64,000 nt of DNA, taken from Citrobacter gillenii. GTDB taxonomy: Bacteria > Pseudomonadota > Gammaproteobacteria > Enterobacterales > Enterobacteriaceae. The stretch spans positions 372,001-436,000 of the forward strand of contig NZ_SUQN01000002.1 in NCBI RefSeq assembly GCF_013337685.1, written 5' to 3'. Below the pieces are notes generated by a model. The model saw only the letters and a program-made list of their open reading frames with translations, was not told the DNA's origin and did not search any database. This document shows, piece after piece, positions 39,371-50,615 of this stretch. Each line of letters opens with the position of its first letter. Within the stretch, counting starts at the first letter, position 1. The translations under genes and the position numbers were made by a program.

Positions 39371-39754
39371 TCAGTGTGCCGAAGAAGCGGAAACCAGCCA
39401 GAACGCCAGGGCGGTCATCGCAAAAGACCCCAACAGATTGATCAGTACGTTCACCATTGCCCAGCCAAAACGTCCGTCTTGCAGTAAAAACACTACCTCT
39501 GCTGAGAATGTTGAGAAGGTGGTCAGCCCGCCGCAAAAGCCTGTCGTAATCAATACCTTCCACATAGGGTCAATGTGGGTCATGCGATTGAACCACGCCA
39601 GCCCCATACCAATGATAAACGCCCCAATTAAGTTTGCAGCCAGCGTGCCGAAGGGAATCGCTTGATGAAGGGGGTTAAATCGCATACTCAACAGCCATCT
39701 GGCTACGCTACCTGTACCACCGCCAATAAAAACCGCTAAAAGGAGTTGTGACAC
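39371..39754 (-). CDS. crcB: Fluoride channel CrcB/FluC
   Basis: 127-residue four-TM fluoride exporter that works as an antiparallel dimer. [10 protein letters not shown] near 11-20, [14 protein letters not shown] near 41, and [15 protein letters not shown] near 72-86, with the Phe/Thr pore residues of the family. Starts at GTG 39754 (AGGAG upstream, seen as reverse complement). No fluoride riboswitch could be recognised in the 90-bp gap to ybeM. Confidence 0.94.
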   Translation of the reverse strand: MSQLLLAVFIGGGTGSVARWLLSMRFNPLHQAIPFGTLAANLIGAFIIGMGLAWFNRMTHIDPMWKVLITTGFCGGLTTFSTFSAEVVFLLQDGRFGWAMVNVLINLLGSFAMTALAFWLVSASSAH

Positions 39755-39844
39755 TGCATAATCCTGCTATTTGATTGTATATAGTGTGAGTGTAACGCTG
39801 AATAATCATTATTGGCGAGCCTAACCGTTTTTTCAGGAGGGAGT

Positions 39845-40633
39845 ATGTTCGTTGCTGCAGGGCAATTCGCCGTGGGTCCCTCATGGGAGAAAAATGCCGA
39901 AACGTGCGTATCATTGATGTCCCAGGCCGCGGGCGAGGGCGTCTCATTGTTGGTCTTACCCGAAGCGTTGCTGGCCCGTGACGATCTTGACCCTGACCTG
40001 TCAGTGAAATCTGCTCAATGGCTGGAAGGGGGATTTCTGACGCGATTACTGCGAGAAAGCGTGCAGAATGAGATGACAACGATCCTGACGATTCATGTTC
40101 CCTCGCTGCCGGGACGGGCGTTTAACATGCTGGTGGCGCTACGAAGAGGTCAGGTTGTGGCTCATTACGCCAAATTACATCTCTATGATGCTTTTTCGAT
40201 TCAGGAGTCGCGTAATGTTGATGCAGGCGATGTCGTACCGCCGCTGTTGGACGTGGAAGGTCTTAAAGTCGGTTTGATGACCTGTTACGATTTACGCTTC
40301 CCTGAGCTGGCATTAGCACATGCTTTGCAGGGGGCAGATATTCTGGTACTCCCTGCGGCCTGGGTACGCGGTGCGCTAAAAGAACATCACTGGGCTACGC
40401 TGCTGGCGGCCAGAGCGTTGGATGCGACCTGCTATCTGATTGCTGCCGGTGAGTGTGGCAATAAGAATATTGGTCAAAGCCGGATAATCGATCCGTTTGG
40501 CGTGACGATTGCCGCTGCCGCAGAAACACCCGCGCTGATTGTTACTGAGGTTTCTGCCGAGCGAGTGCGACAGGTCAGGGCGCAACTTCCGGTGTTACGC
40601 AACCGACGCTTTGCGCCACCGCAATTATTATGA
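39845..40633 (+). CDS. ybeM: Deaminated glutathione amidase YbeM (Nit1-like)
   Basis: 262-residue carbon-nitrogen hydrolase (nitrilase superfamily). Catalytic triad in place: Glu in LVLPEALLA near 42, Lys in HYAKLHLYD near 109, Cys in [12 protein letters not shown] near 146. Enzymes of this group hydrolyse deaminated glutathione, a transamination by-product. ATG 39845 follows GGAGG; the frame is open 33 bases earlier. Here the gene is full length, whereas the K-12 copy is shortened as far as I recall. Confidence 0.9.
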   Translation: MFVAAGQFAVGPSWEKNAETCVSLMSQAAGEGVSLLVLPEALLARDDLDPDLSVKSAQWLEGGFLTRLLRESVQNEMTTILTIHVPSLPGRAFNMLVALRRGQVVAHYAKLHLYDAFSIQESRNVDAGDVVPPLLDVEGLKVGLMTCYDLRFPELALAHALQGADILVLPAAWVRGALKEHHWATLLAARALDATCYLIAAGECGNKNIGQSRIIDPFGVTIAAAAETPALIVTEVSAERVRQVRAQLPVLRNRRFAPPQLL

Positions 40634-40761
40634 CGTTTTTTTAAACAAGACTTGATTCACCTTGTTACAGATTGCTATTGTGTGCCCGCGTCGAAAGGCC
40701 GTTAAAATTCTCAGGTTAATATGGCGCTTTATGCAGCCTGGTTTAAGTGAAGAAGGTATCT

Positions 40762-40965
40762 ATGGGTGAGATTAGTATTACCAAACTGCTGGTGGTTGCC
40801 GCACTGGTCGTTCTGCTGTTTGGTACCAAGAAGTTACGTACTCTGGGTGGAGACCTGGGAACGGCAATTAAAGGCTTCAAGAAAGCGATGAACGATGAAA
40901 ATGCCGATGCGAAGAAAGATGCAGATGGTAGCGTTCAGGCTGAGAAGCTTTCTCATAAAGAGTGA
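40762..40965 (+). CDS. tatE: Twin-arginine translocase subunit TatE
   Basis: 67-residue TatA paralogue: short N-terminal membrane segment ([20 protein letters not shown]), hinge, amphipathic helix ([14 protein letters not shown]) and acidic tail. It can substitute for TatA in export of folded proteins. ATG 40762 preceded by GAAGGT; the frame is open 15 bases upstream. Monocistronic, followed by a strong terminator. Confidence 0.95.
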   Translation: MGEISITKLLVVAALVVLLFGTKKLRTLGGDLGTAIKGFKKAMNDENADAKKDADGSVQAEKLSHKE

Positions 40966-41003
40966 TGTCAGGAGCATGATGCTCGTACTGCAAACTCTGC
41001 ATG

Positions 41004-41033
41004 AAAAAAACCGGCAATTTGCCGGTTTTTTTA
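41004..41033. terminator. Bidirectional terminator between tatE and lipA
   Basis: AAAAACCGGC (41006-41015) and GCCGGTTTTT (41021-41030) around AATTT, A-run on the left and T-run on the right, between convergent tatE and lipA. Confidence 0.92.
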
Positions 41034-41062
41034 TTGCTGAAATGTAAGTGAGTATTACGCGA

Positions 41063-42028
41063 TTACTTCACTTCCAGCCCTTTTGCCTGCATGTCTGCAT
41101 GATATGAAGAACGTACAAATGGACCGCAAGCTGCATGGGTAAAGCCCATTGCCATAGCTTCCGCTTTCATTTCATCGAACTCATCCGGGCTAACATAGCG
41201 CTGAACCGGCAAATGGTGACGGCTTGGCTGTAAATACTGCCCCAGCGTTAGCATGGTAACGCCATGACGACGCAGGTCACGCATGACCTCAATGATTTCC
41301 GCGTTGGTTTCACCCAGACCCACCATCAGACCTGATTTGGTTGGGATCTCCGGATGGGCTTCTTTGAAACGCTCCAGAAGCTTCAGTGACCAGTTGTAAT
41401 CTGCACCCGGACGTACATTGCGGTAAATACGCGGTACGTTTTCAAGGTTGTGGTTAAACACGTCTGGCGGCGTTGCGGTGAGGATATCCAGCGCGCGGTC
41501 CATTCGACCACGGAAGTCAGGTACCAGCGTTTCGATTTTAATCGACGGGCTTTTCTCACGGATAGCTGTGATGCAGTCCGCAAAGTGTTGAGCACCGCCA
41601 TCGCGCAGATCGTCGCGATCGACGGAGGTGATGACGACATAGCGCAGCGCCATGTCCGCAATAGTTTGAGCCAGTTTTAACGGTTCGTTGACATCCGGGG
41701 CAACCGGACGACCATGGGCAACGTCACAGAATGGGCAACGGCGGGTACAAATCGCGCCGAGGATCATAAAGGTTGCGGTGCCGTGATTGAAACATTCAGC
41801 CAGGTTAGGGCAGGACGCTTCTTCGCAGACAGAGTGCAGGCCATTTTTGCGCATTGCCGCTTTGATGCCCTGGATGCGAGTGGAGTCCGCTGGCAGTTTT
41901 ATTTTCATCCATTCCGGTTTACGCAGCAGGGCTTCACGCTCTGTTGCCACATTTTTTACCGGGATAAGAGCCATCTTATCGGCATCGCGGTATTTAACAC
42001 CGCGTTCCATCACAATGGGTTTACTCAT
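41063..42028 (-). CDS. lipA: Lipoyl synthase LipA
   Basis: 321-residue radical-SAM enzyme that inserts two sulfurs into the octanoyl group on E2 and GcvH domains. Auxiliary cluster motif [12 protein letters not shown] near 68-79, radical-SAM motif CTRRCPFC near 94-101, and C-terminal RSSY near 306. It acts after LipB, encoded 205 bp upstream. The LysR gene that separates lipA and lipB in E. coli (ybeF) is missing. Confidence 0.97.
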   Translation of the reverse strand: MSKPIVMERGVKYRDADKMALIPVKNVATEREALLRKPEWMKIKLPADSTRIQGIKAAMRKNGLHSVCEEASCPNLAECFNHGTATFMILGAICTRRCPFCDVAHGRPVAPDVNEPLKLAQTIADMALRYVVITSVDRDDLRDGGAQHFADCITAIREKSPSIKIETLVPDFRGRMDRALDILTATPPDVFNHNLENVPRIYRNVRPGADYNWSLKLLERFKEAHPEIPTKSGLMVGLGETNAEIIEVMRDLRRHGVTMLTLGQYLQPSRHHLPVQRYVSPDEFDEMKAEAMAMGFTHAACGPFVRSSYHADMQAKGLEVK

Positions 42029-42233
42029 AGCTTGCGTGTTCCAGTTGCGAATAACGAAGGAAAGCGTTTCAATTCAAGGGAATGTTGTATTTATCAACTA
42101 TTTTTGAATTAGTGATACGCAGTATATCATTGAAACGGGCCAGAAAGCAGCCTGACAGGCTGGCAAAATGTAAAATAGTTGTTGTTTTGTGCCATTTGCC
42201 ACAACATATGCTGCGGCAATGTCTGCCCCGTTT

Positions 42234-42875
42234 TTAGTCTGCGACGTACTCGTGTGGTGGGTTACCGAGTAGCGCTAATATGTTTGCCAGCAAACGAGGA
42301 CGAACGCTTTCGGTGGTGGCATGACTGTCCCACTGTGAAACTTTCGCCATCTCCATTCCGGCGTAGCCGCAAGGGTTGATGCGCAGGAAAGGCGACAAAT
42401 CCATATCCACGTTAAGCGCTAAGCCATGGAATGAACATCCTCTACGAATCCGTAACCCTAACGAACAGATTTTCTTTTCACCGACGTAAACGCCTGGCGC
42501 ATCGGCTCGTGGGTGTGCATCGATACCCATTTCTGCAAGCGTGTTTACCACGGTTAGTTCCAGCAACGTGACCAGTTCGCGAACGCCCAGTTTTCGGCGT
42601 TTGAGGTTCAACAGGACATACATCACCTGTTGCCCTGGGCCGTGGTACGTTACCTGACCGCCACGATCGCTCTGAATAACGGGGATATCACCCGGCACCA
42701 GAACGTGTTCTGCTTTGCCTGCCTGCCCCTGAGTGAAGACCGGATAATGCTCTACCAGCCAGATTTCATCATGACTGTTTTCATCGCGGGTATCGGTGAA
42801 TTCGTGCATGGCCTGAGAGACGGGCTCGTAAGGCTGAAGACCGAGCTGGCGGACAAGAATTTTATCCTGATACAA
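42234..42875 (-). CDS. lipB: Octanoyltransferase LipB
   Basis: 213-residue transferase that moves octanoate from ACP to lipoyl domains. [14 protein letters not shown] near 71-84, DAPGVYV near 129, [23 protein letters not shown]-like region near 137 with catalytic Lys and Cys (NPCGYAG near 169). The start is taken as TTG 42875, 8 bases after GGAG, giving the E. coli length; E. coli lipB also uses TTG as I recall. A GTG at 42899 is in frame but has no ribosome-binding site. Confidence 0.9.
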   Translation of the reverse strand: MYQDKILVRQLGLQPYEPVSQAMHEFTDTRDENSHDEIWLVEHYPVFTQGQAGKAEHVLVPGDIPVIQSDRGGQVTYHGPGQQVMYVLLNLKRRKLGVRELVTLLELTVVNTLAEMGIDAHPRADAPGVYVGEKKICSLGLRIRRGCSFHGLALNVDMDLSPFLRINPCGYAGMEMAKVSQWDSHATTESVRPRLLANILALLGNPPHEYVAD

Positions 42876-42991
42876 AACGGTATCTCCGTAGATACTCACA
42901 TCGAGTAGAGAATATAAAGAGGGGAAAGTATATCACAGGGGAAGGAGAGAGAGGTTACCCGAGCAGAATGCAACGGGTAACCGACAGGCTG

Positions 42992-43255
42992 TTACAGCAC
43001 CATACGTACGATGTCGATGTTGCCTAATTCTTCGTACAGGGTTTCAACCTGCTCAATGTGCGTAGCAGTGATGGTGATAGAGACCGAGTGGTAGTTGCCT
43101 TTGCTGCTCGGTTTTACTGTTGGAGAGTAATCACCTGGCGCATGGCGCTGTACCACTTCAACCACCTGATCAACCAACTCCGGCAACGCCTGCCCCATTA
43201 CTTTGTAAGTAAATGGAGTAGGGAATTCAAGCAGTTCGTTAAGTTTGGTTTTCAT
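42992..43255 (-). CDS. ybeD: YbeD, DUF493 protein
   Basis: 87-residue conserved protein (DUF493/YbeD family), small ferredoxin-like alpha/beta fold similar to ACT-type regulators. [14 protein letters not shown] near 8-21, [14 protein letters not shown] near 32-45, then [20 protein letters not shown]. Located before lipB on the same strand, 116 bp apart, as in other enterics. Biochemical role unknown. Confidence 0.93.
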   Translation of the reverse strand: MKTKLNELLEFPTPFTYKVMGQALPELVDQVVEVVQRHAPGDYSPTVKPSSKGNYHSVSITITATHIEQVETLYEELGNIDIVRMVL

Positions 43256-43275
43256 GTCAGCTCCGGCGTTACATC

Positions 43276-43310
43276 AAAAAATAATAACTCCCACGCTGAG
43301 TGGGAGTTAT
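43276..43310 (-). terminator. Terminator after dacA
   Basis: ATAACTCCCAC (43284-43294) and GTGGGAGTTAT (43300-43310) around GCTGA; on the minus strand it is followed by TATTTTT. It separates dacA from ybeD. Confidence 0.9.
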
Positions 43311-43361
43311 CTGGATACCTAGTATATGGGGACGTAAATCACACTTTCAAGTGCTCAATTT

Positions 43362-44573
43362 TTAGCCAAACCAGTGATGAAACATTAATTTAATGTAATC
43401 AATGATTTTACCAAAGAAGTTGCCTTCAGGGATTTCCTGCAGGACCACCAGCGGGCGCTGTTCAATGGTTTTGCCGTCGAGCTGGAAATTGATGGTGCCG
43501 ACAACCTGGTTTTTCTGCAGCGGCGCGTGCAGTTCAGTGGTGTTCAGCACATAGCTCGCTTTCAGATCTTTCATACGGCCGCGCGGAATGGTCAGGTAGA
43601 CATCTTTATCAACACCTAACGAGGCACGATCGGTATTACCAAACCAGGCCGGTTCAGAGGCAAATTCTTTGCCGACCTTCAGTGGGTTCACGGTTTCAAA
43701 GAAACGGAAGCCCCAGGTCAGCAGCTTTTTGCTTTCGGTTTCACGACCTTTATAGGTACGACCGCCCATGACGGCAGAGATCAGACGCATCTGACCTTCG
43801 GTTGCGGATGCCACCAGGTTATAGCCCGCTTTATCGGTGTGACCGGTTTTAATCCCGTCAACATTCAGGCTGTTATCCCACAGCAGGCCGTTACGGTTTA
43901 ACTGACGAATGCCGTTGAAAGTGAACTCTTTTTCTCGGTAGATAGAGTATTCGTTAGGCACGTCGCGAATCAGCGCCTGACCAATCAACGCCATGTCACG
44001 TGCTGAGCTGTACTGACCTTCAGCATCCAGACCGTGGACGGTCTGGAAGTGGGTGTTTTTCAGTCCCAGCGCATTAACATAGCTGTTCATCAGGCCGACG
44101 AAAGCATCCTGACTACCGGCAGCAAAGTCAGCCATTGCCACGCAAGCGTCGTTGCCGGATTGCAGGTTAATACCACGGATCAATTGTGAAACGGGAACCT
44201 GCATTCCCGGTTTCAGAAACATCAGCGATGAACCTTTAAACACCGGGTTACCGGTAGCCCACGCGTCATTGCCCACGGTGACCAAATCGGTTTCTTTGAA
44301 TTTCCCGGCTTTCATGGCCTGACCGATGACATAGCTGGTCATCATTTTGGTCAGGCTGGCGGGGTCGCGGCGAGTGTCCGCATTCTGTTCGGCCAGAACC
44401 TTTCCTGAATTGTAATCAATCAGGATATAGGACTCCGCGTCGATCTGCGGAACGCCCGGGATCATGGTTTTAATATTCAGGTCATCGGCATGGGCAGCAG
44501 AGAGAGAGGCTGCGCAGAGAGCCGCGGTGAGCGCGATGCGCTGCACGAAACGAGCGGAAAAAGTGGTCTTCAT
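43362..44573 (-). CDS. dacA: D-alanyl-D-alanine carboxypeptidase DacA (PBP5)
   Basis: 403-residue low-molecular-weight penicillin-binding protein that trims the terminal D-Ala from peptidoglycan pentapeptides. Signal peptide ends at SAAHA; active-site SLTK near 73-76, SGN near 138, KTG in [14 protein letters not shown] near 242. The C-terminal amphipathic helix [14 protein letters not shown] anchors it to the outer face of the inner membrane. Single gene with terminator downstream. Confidence 0.97.
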   Translation of the reverse strand: MKTTFSARFVQRIALTAALCAASLSAAHADDLNIKTMIPGVPQIDAESYILIDYNSGKVLAEQNADTRRDPASLTKMMTSYVIGQAMKAGKFKETDLVTVGNDAWATGNPVFKGSSLMFLKPGMQVPVSQLIRGINLQSGNDACVAMADFAAGSQDAFVGLMNSYVNALGLKNTHFQTVHGLDAEGQYSSARDMALIGQALIRDVPNEYSIYREKEFTFNGIRQLNRNGLLWDNSLNVDGIKTGHTDKAGYNLVASATEGQMRLISAVMGGRTYKGRETESKKLLTWGFRFFETVNPLKVGKEFASEPAWFGNTDRASLGVDKDVYLTIPRGRMKDLKASYVLNTTELHAPLQKNQVVGTINFQLDGKTIEQRPLVVLQEIPEGNFFGKIIDYIKLMFHHWFG

Positions 44574-44715
44574 GGTCTGAACTACGACGTCCGTGATGAA
44601 AGTAAAAAAAGTGCCCTACTATAGCAAATGCGTAACTTACAGGCATCCGACTTTCCACATGACTTTGTTAATGTCATTGACAGAAATTGACAGAACGGGT
44701 GCCTGCTTTACGTTA

Positions 44716-45807
44716 CTACACGCCAGTGATGAAGGACTGTAATTGCGCTTCGGATTGCAGGCGCTGCTGCAATGTACTGGCTTCCGCTTTGCTGGTGAAC
44801 GGCCCCATCTGGATACGCCATACGGCACCGTTTTGTACCACGCGGCCCGGCACGCCAAACTGCTGGCTCAGTCGTTTTTGGTACTGCTGCGCACGGGCCT
44901 GCTCGCTGACGGCACCCACCTGAACGACATAACGGCCATTGGTTGCAGCAACGGATGTAGCAGCGGCCGGAGCAGATACCGGTGCTGACACTGTTGCAGG
45001 CGCTGTTGTTACGGGCTGTGGAGCCGGTGTGGGTTCGCTGCCTTCGAGCACGCCTGCGGCGAGCGTAGTTGGCGCACCAAGGAAACCATTGCTGTTAACT
45101 GGCGCACCGGTAGCGTCATCGCTTTTCAGCGTTGAATTACTGATAGGACGAATATCGCCTTGCGGCTGGCCTGCGTCCGGTGCAGAAGGCATAGTGTTAC
45201 CCCCGCTTAAATCAGGACGAGACGGCAGGGCGTAAGTCTGTTTTGCAACCGTCGTACACGCCATACCGGGGCCTGACAACGAACCGTCTTGCGCGACGAT
45301 TATCGGATCAATACGCACTTTCGTATTGTTCGAGGTGTTCAGACGATCGGCCGCAGCGCGTGAAAGTGAAATCACGCGATCGTTGCCATAAGGACCACGA
45401 TCGTTAATCCGTACGACGATCATCCTGCCGTTTGCCAGGTTGGTAATTCGGGCGTAGCTGGGAACCGGTAATGTCGGATGCGCAGCGGTGAGCTGCATGG
45501 GATCAAATGCCTCACCGGATGCGGTTAAATTGCTGCCGGGTTCCGCATCATAGATTGCGGCCAATCCGGCCTGGCTAAAGCGAGAGGGATCCTGAACAAT
45601 TTTATAGCTTTTACCATCACGCTGGTAATCCTGATTAGCCGTTGGGTTCAGGGGTTCAAAACGCGGATCGGCTCCGCTGATTTCAACAATCGGACCATTA
45701 CACACCGCTGGTTGCGGCGCGACAGCACCCTGTTGCTGACCATCATCATTCGAACACGCCGCGAGCATTCCTGCTGCGATGCAGATTCCAAGCCACTGCT
45801 TACGCAT
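44716..45807 (-). CDS. rlpA: Septal-ring lytic transglycosylase-like lipoprotein RlpA
   Basis: 363-residue lipoprotein, lipobox LAAC with Cys about 18. A double-psi beta barrel (about 80-170; ARITNLANGRMIVVRINDRGPYGNDRVISLS, given in part) precedes a Pro/Ala-rich linker and a C-terminal SPOR domain (RYVVQVGAVSEQARAQQ onward) that binds denuded glycan strands at the septum. The family can cleave naked glycan in Pseudomonas; activity in E. coli is not established. 10 bp after mrdB. Confidence 0.95.
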   Translation of the reverse strand: MRKQWLGICIAAGMLAACSNDDGQQQGAVAPQPAVCNGPIVEISGADPRFEPLNPTANQDYQRDGKSYKIVQDPSRFSQAGLAAIYDAEPGSNLTASGEAFDPMQLTAAHPTLPVPSYARITNLANGRMIVVRINDRGPYGNDRVISLSRAAADRLNTSNNTKVRIDPIIVAQDGSLSGPGMACTTVAKQTYALPSRPDLSGGNTMPSAPDAGQPQGDIRPISNSTLKSDDATGAPVNSNGFLGAPTTLAAGVLEGSEPTPAPQPVTTAPATVSAPVSAPAAATSVAATNGRYVVQVGAVSEQARAQQYQKRLSQQFGVPGRVVQNGAVWRIQMGPFTSKAEASTLQQRLQSEAQLQSFITGV

Positions 45808-45817
45808 TGCGTACCCC

Positions 45818-46930
45818 TTACACGCTTTTCGACAACATTTTTCTATGGGTGTGGATCGACATCACAATCCCGAACCCGGCCATCAGCACAATCAGTGCAG
45901 AGCCTCCGTAACTGACCAGCGGGAGTGGAACCCCTACTACGGGCAGAATACCGCTCACCATACCAATATTTACGAAGACATAAACGAATAATATCAACAT
46001 TAAACCACCGGCCATGACGCGACCAAAAGTGGTTTGCGCTCGGGCGGCAATCCATAGCCCACGCATAATCAGCAAAATGTACAGCGCCAGCAGAATTAAG
46101 ATCCCTACTAGCCCAAGCTCTTCGGCTAACACCGCAAAGATAAAGTCGGTGTGGCGTTCGGGTAAAAATTCAAGCTGTGACTGCGTACCGTGCAGCCAGC
46201 CTTTGCCGCTCAAACCGCCGGAACCAATAGCAATTTTAGACTGAATAATGTGATATCCCGCGCCTAGTGGGTCGGTTTCAGGGTCGAGAAGCATCATCAC
46301 GCGCTGACGCTGGTAATCATGCATCAAGAAGAACCACAGTATCGGGATAAATGCGGCGACCAGAACCACAGCCACGCCGATTAAGCGCCAGCTTAAGCCC
46401 GACAGGAACAGTACAAACAGGCCGGAAAGGGCAACAAGGATAGAGGTCCCGAGGTCAGGTTGCGCGGCGACTAGTAGTGTCGGCATGAAAATCAACACCA
46501 GCGCAATAGCGGTATTCTTCAGCGACGGCGGACAAACATCACGGTTGATAAAGCGTGCTACCATCAGCGGGACTGCAATTTTAGCAATTTCAGATGGCTG
46601 AAAACGCACAATGCCGAGGTCCAGCCAGCGCTGTGCGCCTTTAGAAATGGCCCCAAAGGCATCTACCGCTACCAGCAGAATAATACAGACAATATAGAGA
46701 TAGGGGGCCCAGCCTTCGTAGACCCTGGGAGGGATCTGCGCCATCACCACCATGATGACCAGACCCATGGCTATTTGGCCGACCTTACGCTCCATCATGC
46801 CAATATCCTGGCCGCTGGCGCTCCAGATAACCAGCGAGCTGTAAACCAGCAGTGCCAGCAAAATAAGCAACATCGTGGGATCGATGTGAATTTTATCCCA
46901 GAACGTTTTTTTGTTCGGATTATCCGTCAC
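45818..46930 (-). CDS. mrdB: Peptidoglycan glycosyltransferase RodA (MrdB)
   Basis: 370-residue SEDS-family polymerase with about 10 TM segments that builds glycan strands during rod elongation with PBP2. Motifs: [22 protein letters not shown] near 100 with the family's key acids, and [19 protein letters not shown] near 340. Starts at GTG 46930, 2 bp after the mrdA stop. In operon rsfS-rlmH-mrdA-mrdB-rlpA. Confidence 0.96.
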   Translation of the reverse strand: MTDNPNKKTFWDKIHIDPTMLLILLALLVYSSLVIWSASGQDIGMMERKVGQIAMGLVIMVVMAQIPPRVYEGWAPYLYIVCIILLVAVDAFGAISKGAQRWLDLGIVRFQPSEIAKIAVPLMVARFINRDVCPPSLKNTAIALVLIFMPTLLVAAQPDLGTSILVALSGLFVLFLSGLSWRLIGVAVVLVAAFIPILWFFLMHDYQRQRVMMLLDPETDPLGAGYHIIQSKIAIGSGGLSGKGWLHGTQSQLEFLPERHTDFIFAVLAEELGLVGILILLALYILLIMRGLWIAARAQTTFGRVMAGGLMLILFVYVFVNIGMVSGILPVVGVPLPLVSYGGSALIVLMAGFGIVMSIHTHRKMLSKSV

Positions 46931-46932
46931 GA

Positions 46933-48834
46933 TTATTGGTCCTCAGCTGCGGTAGCCACCGGGTTTTCCGCAGGCAGATTGGTGTTGTTGTCGCCCAACA
47001 TAATATGGTCAAGGATCTGGCGCATGATGGTACCTACAGGCGCACCGGCCCCGCCGTTTTCGAGGATAATCGCGACAGAGACCTCGGGTTTATCGTAGGG
47101 CGCAAATGCGATCATCAGCTTATGATCGCGTAAACGTTCGGCAATTTTATGCGCATTATAGGTTTCATTGGCTTTCAGACCGAAGACCTGAGCGGTACCG
47201 GATTTTGCCGCAATTTTATACGGTGCACCGGCAAAATATTTATGCGCGGTACCGTTAGGACGGTTTGCAACACCGTACATACCGTCTTTGGCAATTTCCC
47301 AGTAACCGGAATGAATGTCACCCACCGGCGGCTCATGCGGCTGAACCCATGGCACCTGCTTGCCGTTTTCCGTGGTGCTCATCAGCAGATGCGGGACTTT
47401 TACCACGCCGTCGTTGATAAGAATCATCAGCGATTTGCTCATCTGAATAGGGGTTGCTGTCCAGTACCCCTGACCGATACCCACCGGAATAGTATCACCC
47501 TGGTACCATGGCTTTTTAAACCGTTTTTGCTTCCATTCACGCGTTGGCATATTACCGGCTCGCTCTTCGGCCAGATCGATCCCCGTATAATGGCCATAGC
47601 CGAATTTACTCATCCACTCTGAAAGACGGTCTATCCCCATATCATAGGCGATTTGGTAGAAAAACGTATCCGCAGATTCCTCCAGTGAGCGGGTTATGTT
47701 CAGATGACCATGCCCCCACTTTTTCCAGTCGCGATAACGTTTTTCAGAACCGGGCAACTGCCACCAGCCTGGATCGAACAGCCCGGTATTACGGGTAATC
47801 ACGCCCGCGCTTAGTGCGGATACCGCCACGTAAGGCTTAACGGTTGAGGCAGGGGGGTAAACACCTTGCGTCGCGCGGTTAACCAGTGGGGTATTGGGGT
47901 CATTGAGCAACCCTGCATAATCTTTGCTGGAGATACCGTCCACAAACAGGTTGGGATCGTAGCTGGGCATAGAAACCAGCGCCAGCACGCCGCCGGTACG
48001 CGGGTCAGTGACCACCACGGCGGCACGACTGCCGGCCAGCAGGGTTTCAATATATTGCTGGAGCTTTAAATCCAGCGTTAAATAGATATCGTGTCCGGCC
48101 TGAGGCGCCACTTCTTTCAATTGGCGAATCACGCGACCACGGTTGTTGACTTCAACTTCTTCGTAACCGGTCTGACCATGCAGAACGTCTTCGTAATAAC
48201 GTTCAATACCCAGCTTACCGATATCGTGGGTAGCGGCGTAGTTGGCGAGCTTGCCGTCTTTGTCCAGGCGTTCAACGTCTTTATCGTTAATTTTTGAGAC
48301 GTAACCAATGACGTGAGTTAGCGCAGAGCCATAGGGATAGTAACGGCGCTTATAGCCTTTGACTTCCACACCGGGAAAACGATATTGATTGACGGCAAAG
48401 CGTGCTACCTGCACTTCCGTCAGATTGGTTTTCACCGGAATGGACGTAAAGCGGTGGGAACGTGCTCGTTCTTTTTTAAAGGCGGCAATATCGTCGTCAT
48501 TGAGATCAACCACTTCCCGCAGCGCATCCAGCGTTTGCTGAACGTTATCGACCTTCTCAGGCATCATTTCTATCTGGTAAATGGTGCGGTTGAGGGCCAG
48601 GGGAATGCCGTTACGGTCATAAATGATGCCGCGACTGGGGGCGATCGGCACCAGTTTGATGCGGTTTTCGTTTGAACGGGTCTGATAATCGGTGAAACGA
48701 ACGATTTGCAGGTTATACAGGTTGGCGATCAGCACGCCAGTGAGCAGCAAAATCCCCAAAAAAGCAACCAGCGCCCGACGCACAAACAGCGCGGACTCAG
48801 CCGTATAGTCGCGAAAAGAATTCTGTAGTTTCAT
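46933..48834 (-). CDS. mrdA: Penicillin-binding protein 2 (MrdA)
   Basis: 633-residue class B transpeptidase for cell elongation, partner of RodA. A single N-terminal TM (about 20-40) is followed by a pedestal domain and a transpeptidase domain with SxxK in PPASTVKPY near 330, SAD in [10 protein letters not shown] near 387 and KSGT in [11 protein letters not shown] near 544. ATG 48834. The target of mecillinam in the family. 30 bp after the rlmH stop. Confidence 0.97.
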   Translation of the reverse strand: MKLQNSFRDYTAESALFVRRALVAFLGILLLTGVLIANLYNLQIVRFTDYQTRSNENRIKLVPIAPSRGIIYDRNGIPLALNRTIYQIEMMPEKVDNVQQTLDALREVVDLNDDDIAAFKKERARSHRFTSIPVKTNLTEVQVARFAVNQYRFPGVEVKGYKRRYYPYGSALTHVIGYVSKINDKDVERLDKDGKLANYAATHDIGKLGIERYYEDVLHGQTGYEEVEVNNRGRVIRQLKEVAPQAGHDIYLTLDLKLQQYIETLLAGSRAAVVVTDPRTGGVLALVSMPSYDPNLFVDGISSKDYAGLLNDPNTPLVNRATQGVYPPASTVKPYVAVSALSAGVITRNTGLFDPGWWQLPGSEKRYRDWKKWGHGHLNITRSLEESADTFFYQIAYDMGIDRLSEWMSKFGYGHYTGIDLAEERAGNMPTREWKQKRFKKPWYQGDTIPVGIGQGYWTATPIQMSKSLMILINDGVVKVPHLLMSTTENGKQVPWVQPHEPPVGDIHSGYWEIAKDGMYGVANRPNGTAHKYFAGAPYKIAAKSGTAQVFGLKANETYNAHKIAERLRDHKLMIAFAPYDKPEVSVAIILENGGAGAPVGTIMRQILDHIMLGDNNTNLPAENPVATAAEDQ

Positions 48835-48864
48835 CCGCTGCTTAATCTACTCAAGACTCAATGA

Positions 48865-49332
48865 TCACTCACGGTGATAAGGGTGGTTGGTGGTAATGCT
48901 CCACGCTCTGTACAGACTCTCTGCCACCAGAACCCGAACAAGAGGATGGGGAAGGGTTAATGCAGAGAGTGACCAGCTTTGCTCCGCGGCAGCCTTACAG
49001 GCTGGAGACAATCCTTCCGGTCCGCCAATCAGCAGACTGACGTCACGACCATCCAGTTTCCAGCGTTCCAGCTCGGTTGCCAGTTGCGGCGTGTCCCAGG
49101 GTTTTCCTGGGATATCAAGGGTGACGATGCGATTTTTGCCAGCGGCAGCCAGCATCTGTTCACCCTCTTTATCGAGTATGCGTTTAATATCCGCGTTCTT
49201 GCCGCGTTTTCCTGCTGGGATCTCGATAAGCTCAAAAGGCATGTCTTTTGGAAACCGACGGAGATACTCCGTAAAACCGGTTTGCACCCAGTCAGGCATT
49301 TTCGTACCCACAGCGACAAGTTGCAGCTTCAC
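48865..49332 (-). CDS. rlmH: 23S rRNA pseudouridine-1915 N3-methyltransferase RlmH
   Basis: 155-residue SPOUT methyltransferase that methylates pseudouridine 1915 in helix 69. [14 protein letters not shown] near 3, [10 protein letters not shown]-type [15 protein letters not shown] near 100 (SAM-binding knot) and [20 protein letters not shown] near 126, ending in NHPYHRE. GTG start at 49332, 3 bp after rsfS. Confidence 0.96.
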   Translation of the reverse strand: MKLQLVAVGTKMPDWVQTGFTEYLRRFPKDMPFELIEIPAGKRGKNADIKRILDKEGEQMLAAAGKNRIVTLDIPGKPWDTPQLATELERWKLDGRDVSLLIGGPEGLSPACKAAAEQSWSLSALTLPHPLVRVLVAESLYRAWSITTNHPYHRE

Positions 49333-49335
49333 GCA

Positions 49336-49689
<354 letters not shown>

Positions 49690-49907
49690 TTAGTATACCT
49701 GAACCAGAGGCGATATCGGGACAAATGTCTCCGAAAGCGCTTTTGAGGTGCGCTATCATCCCACCCCACGCAACAGAATGCATCGCCATTTTTGTAAAAC
49801 AATTTCTGCAAAGCTCTGAAAGGCGGGAAAAGTCAGGCTGCGGAGAATAGCAGCCTGTCATGGGGTGTCAATGGGCACGAGCCCCTTCGACAGAAAAAAC
49901 CGCGTAT

Positions 49908-50519
49908 TCACTCCCCCTCGCGCCATATGGCCCGGCTGTTTAACACTTTCAGCACCGCAAAATCGTCGCAAAAATCAATTGCGCTCCAGCACCCCTGTTC
50001 AACGCGGAAATGCCACATTGATGCCGCGGGCATTGACATGAGCCGGGCGATCAGCACGCTGAGTACGCCCTGATGGCTGACCACCAGAAGGTTCTGCGAA
50101 TTTTTATAATCAGCAAGTTGGGCAATGAAGCGCTCAACTCGCTGTGAAAATGCCTGAAAACCTTCGCCGTTGGTGGGGGTCGCATTCTGCCAGTCGTTAC
50201 ACCACAGCGCATAGTTTTCTGCGTCCTCACGCGCCAGATCGCGATGGTGGCGCATTTCCCAGTCGCCAAAGAACATTTCATTAAGCTCGGGCATGATCCG
50301 CAGTGGAACGTCGCGCCCTGCTAAGAGCAACTGCGTGGTATGGCGCGCGCGTTCAAGCTCGCTGCAGAGGACGTGGTCGAAAGGAACGTTGTGTAACAGT
50401 GCGGCCAGTGTTTCAGCTTGGGTTATTCCCCGCTGAGTGAGCGATGTAGGGGCATGACCGCTGTATAACCCGGCAACGTTGGCGTCGGTCTCTCCATGAC
50501 GTACTAACCAGAGTCTCAT
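49908..50519 (-). CDS. cobC: Adenosylcobalamin/alpha-ribazole phosphatase CobC
   Basis: 203-residue histidine phosphatase superfamily enzyme; RHGETDAN near 7-14 holds the phospho-His, CSELERARHTTQLL near 53 and NEMFFGDWE near 84 are typical. Removes phosphate from alpha-ribazole phosphate or adenosylcobalamin phosphate in the lower-ligand part of B12 synthesis. It diverges from cobD, 96 bp away, as in Salmonella. E. coli keeps cobC but not cobD. Confidence 0.93.
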   Translation of the reverse strand: MRLWLVRHGETDANVAGLYSGHAPTSLTQRGITQAETLAALLHNVPFDHVLCSELERARHTTQLLLAGRDVPLRIMPELNEMFFGDWEMRHHRDLAREDAENYALWCNDWQNATPTNGEGFQAFSQRVERFIAQLADYKNSQNLLVVSHQGVLSVLIARLMSMPAASMWHFRVEQGCWSAIDFCDDFAVLKVLNSRAIWREGE

Positions 50520-50615
50520 TTTTCCCTCGTGAGGCTATTCGCATAAAACATGATGTTTGCCCTGATTACGCAGAGATTTTTCAATAAAATACCCTTTTTA
50601 AACTGGAGCGGCACG

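Noticed and set aside
39755-39844. Fluoride riboswitch before crcB
   Set aside because: The gap to ybeM is 90 bases and I could not recognise the conserved riboswitch core in it.
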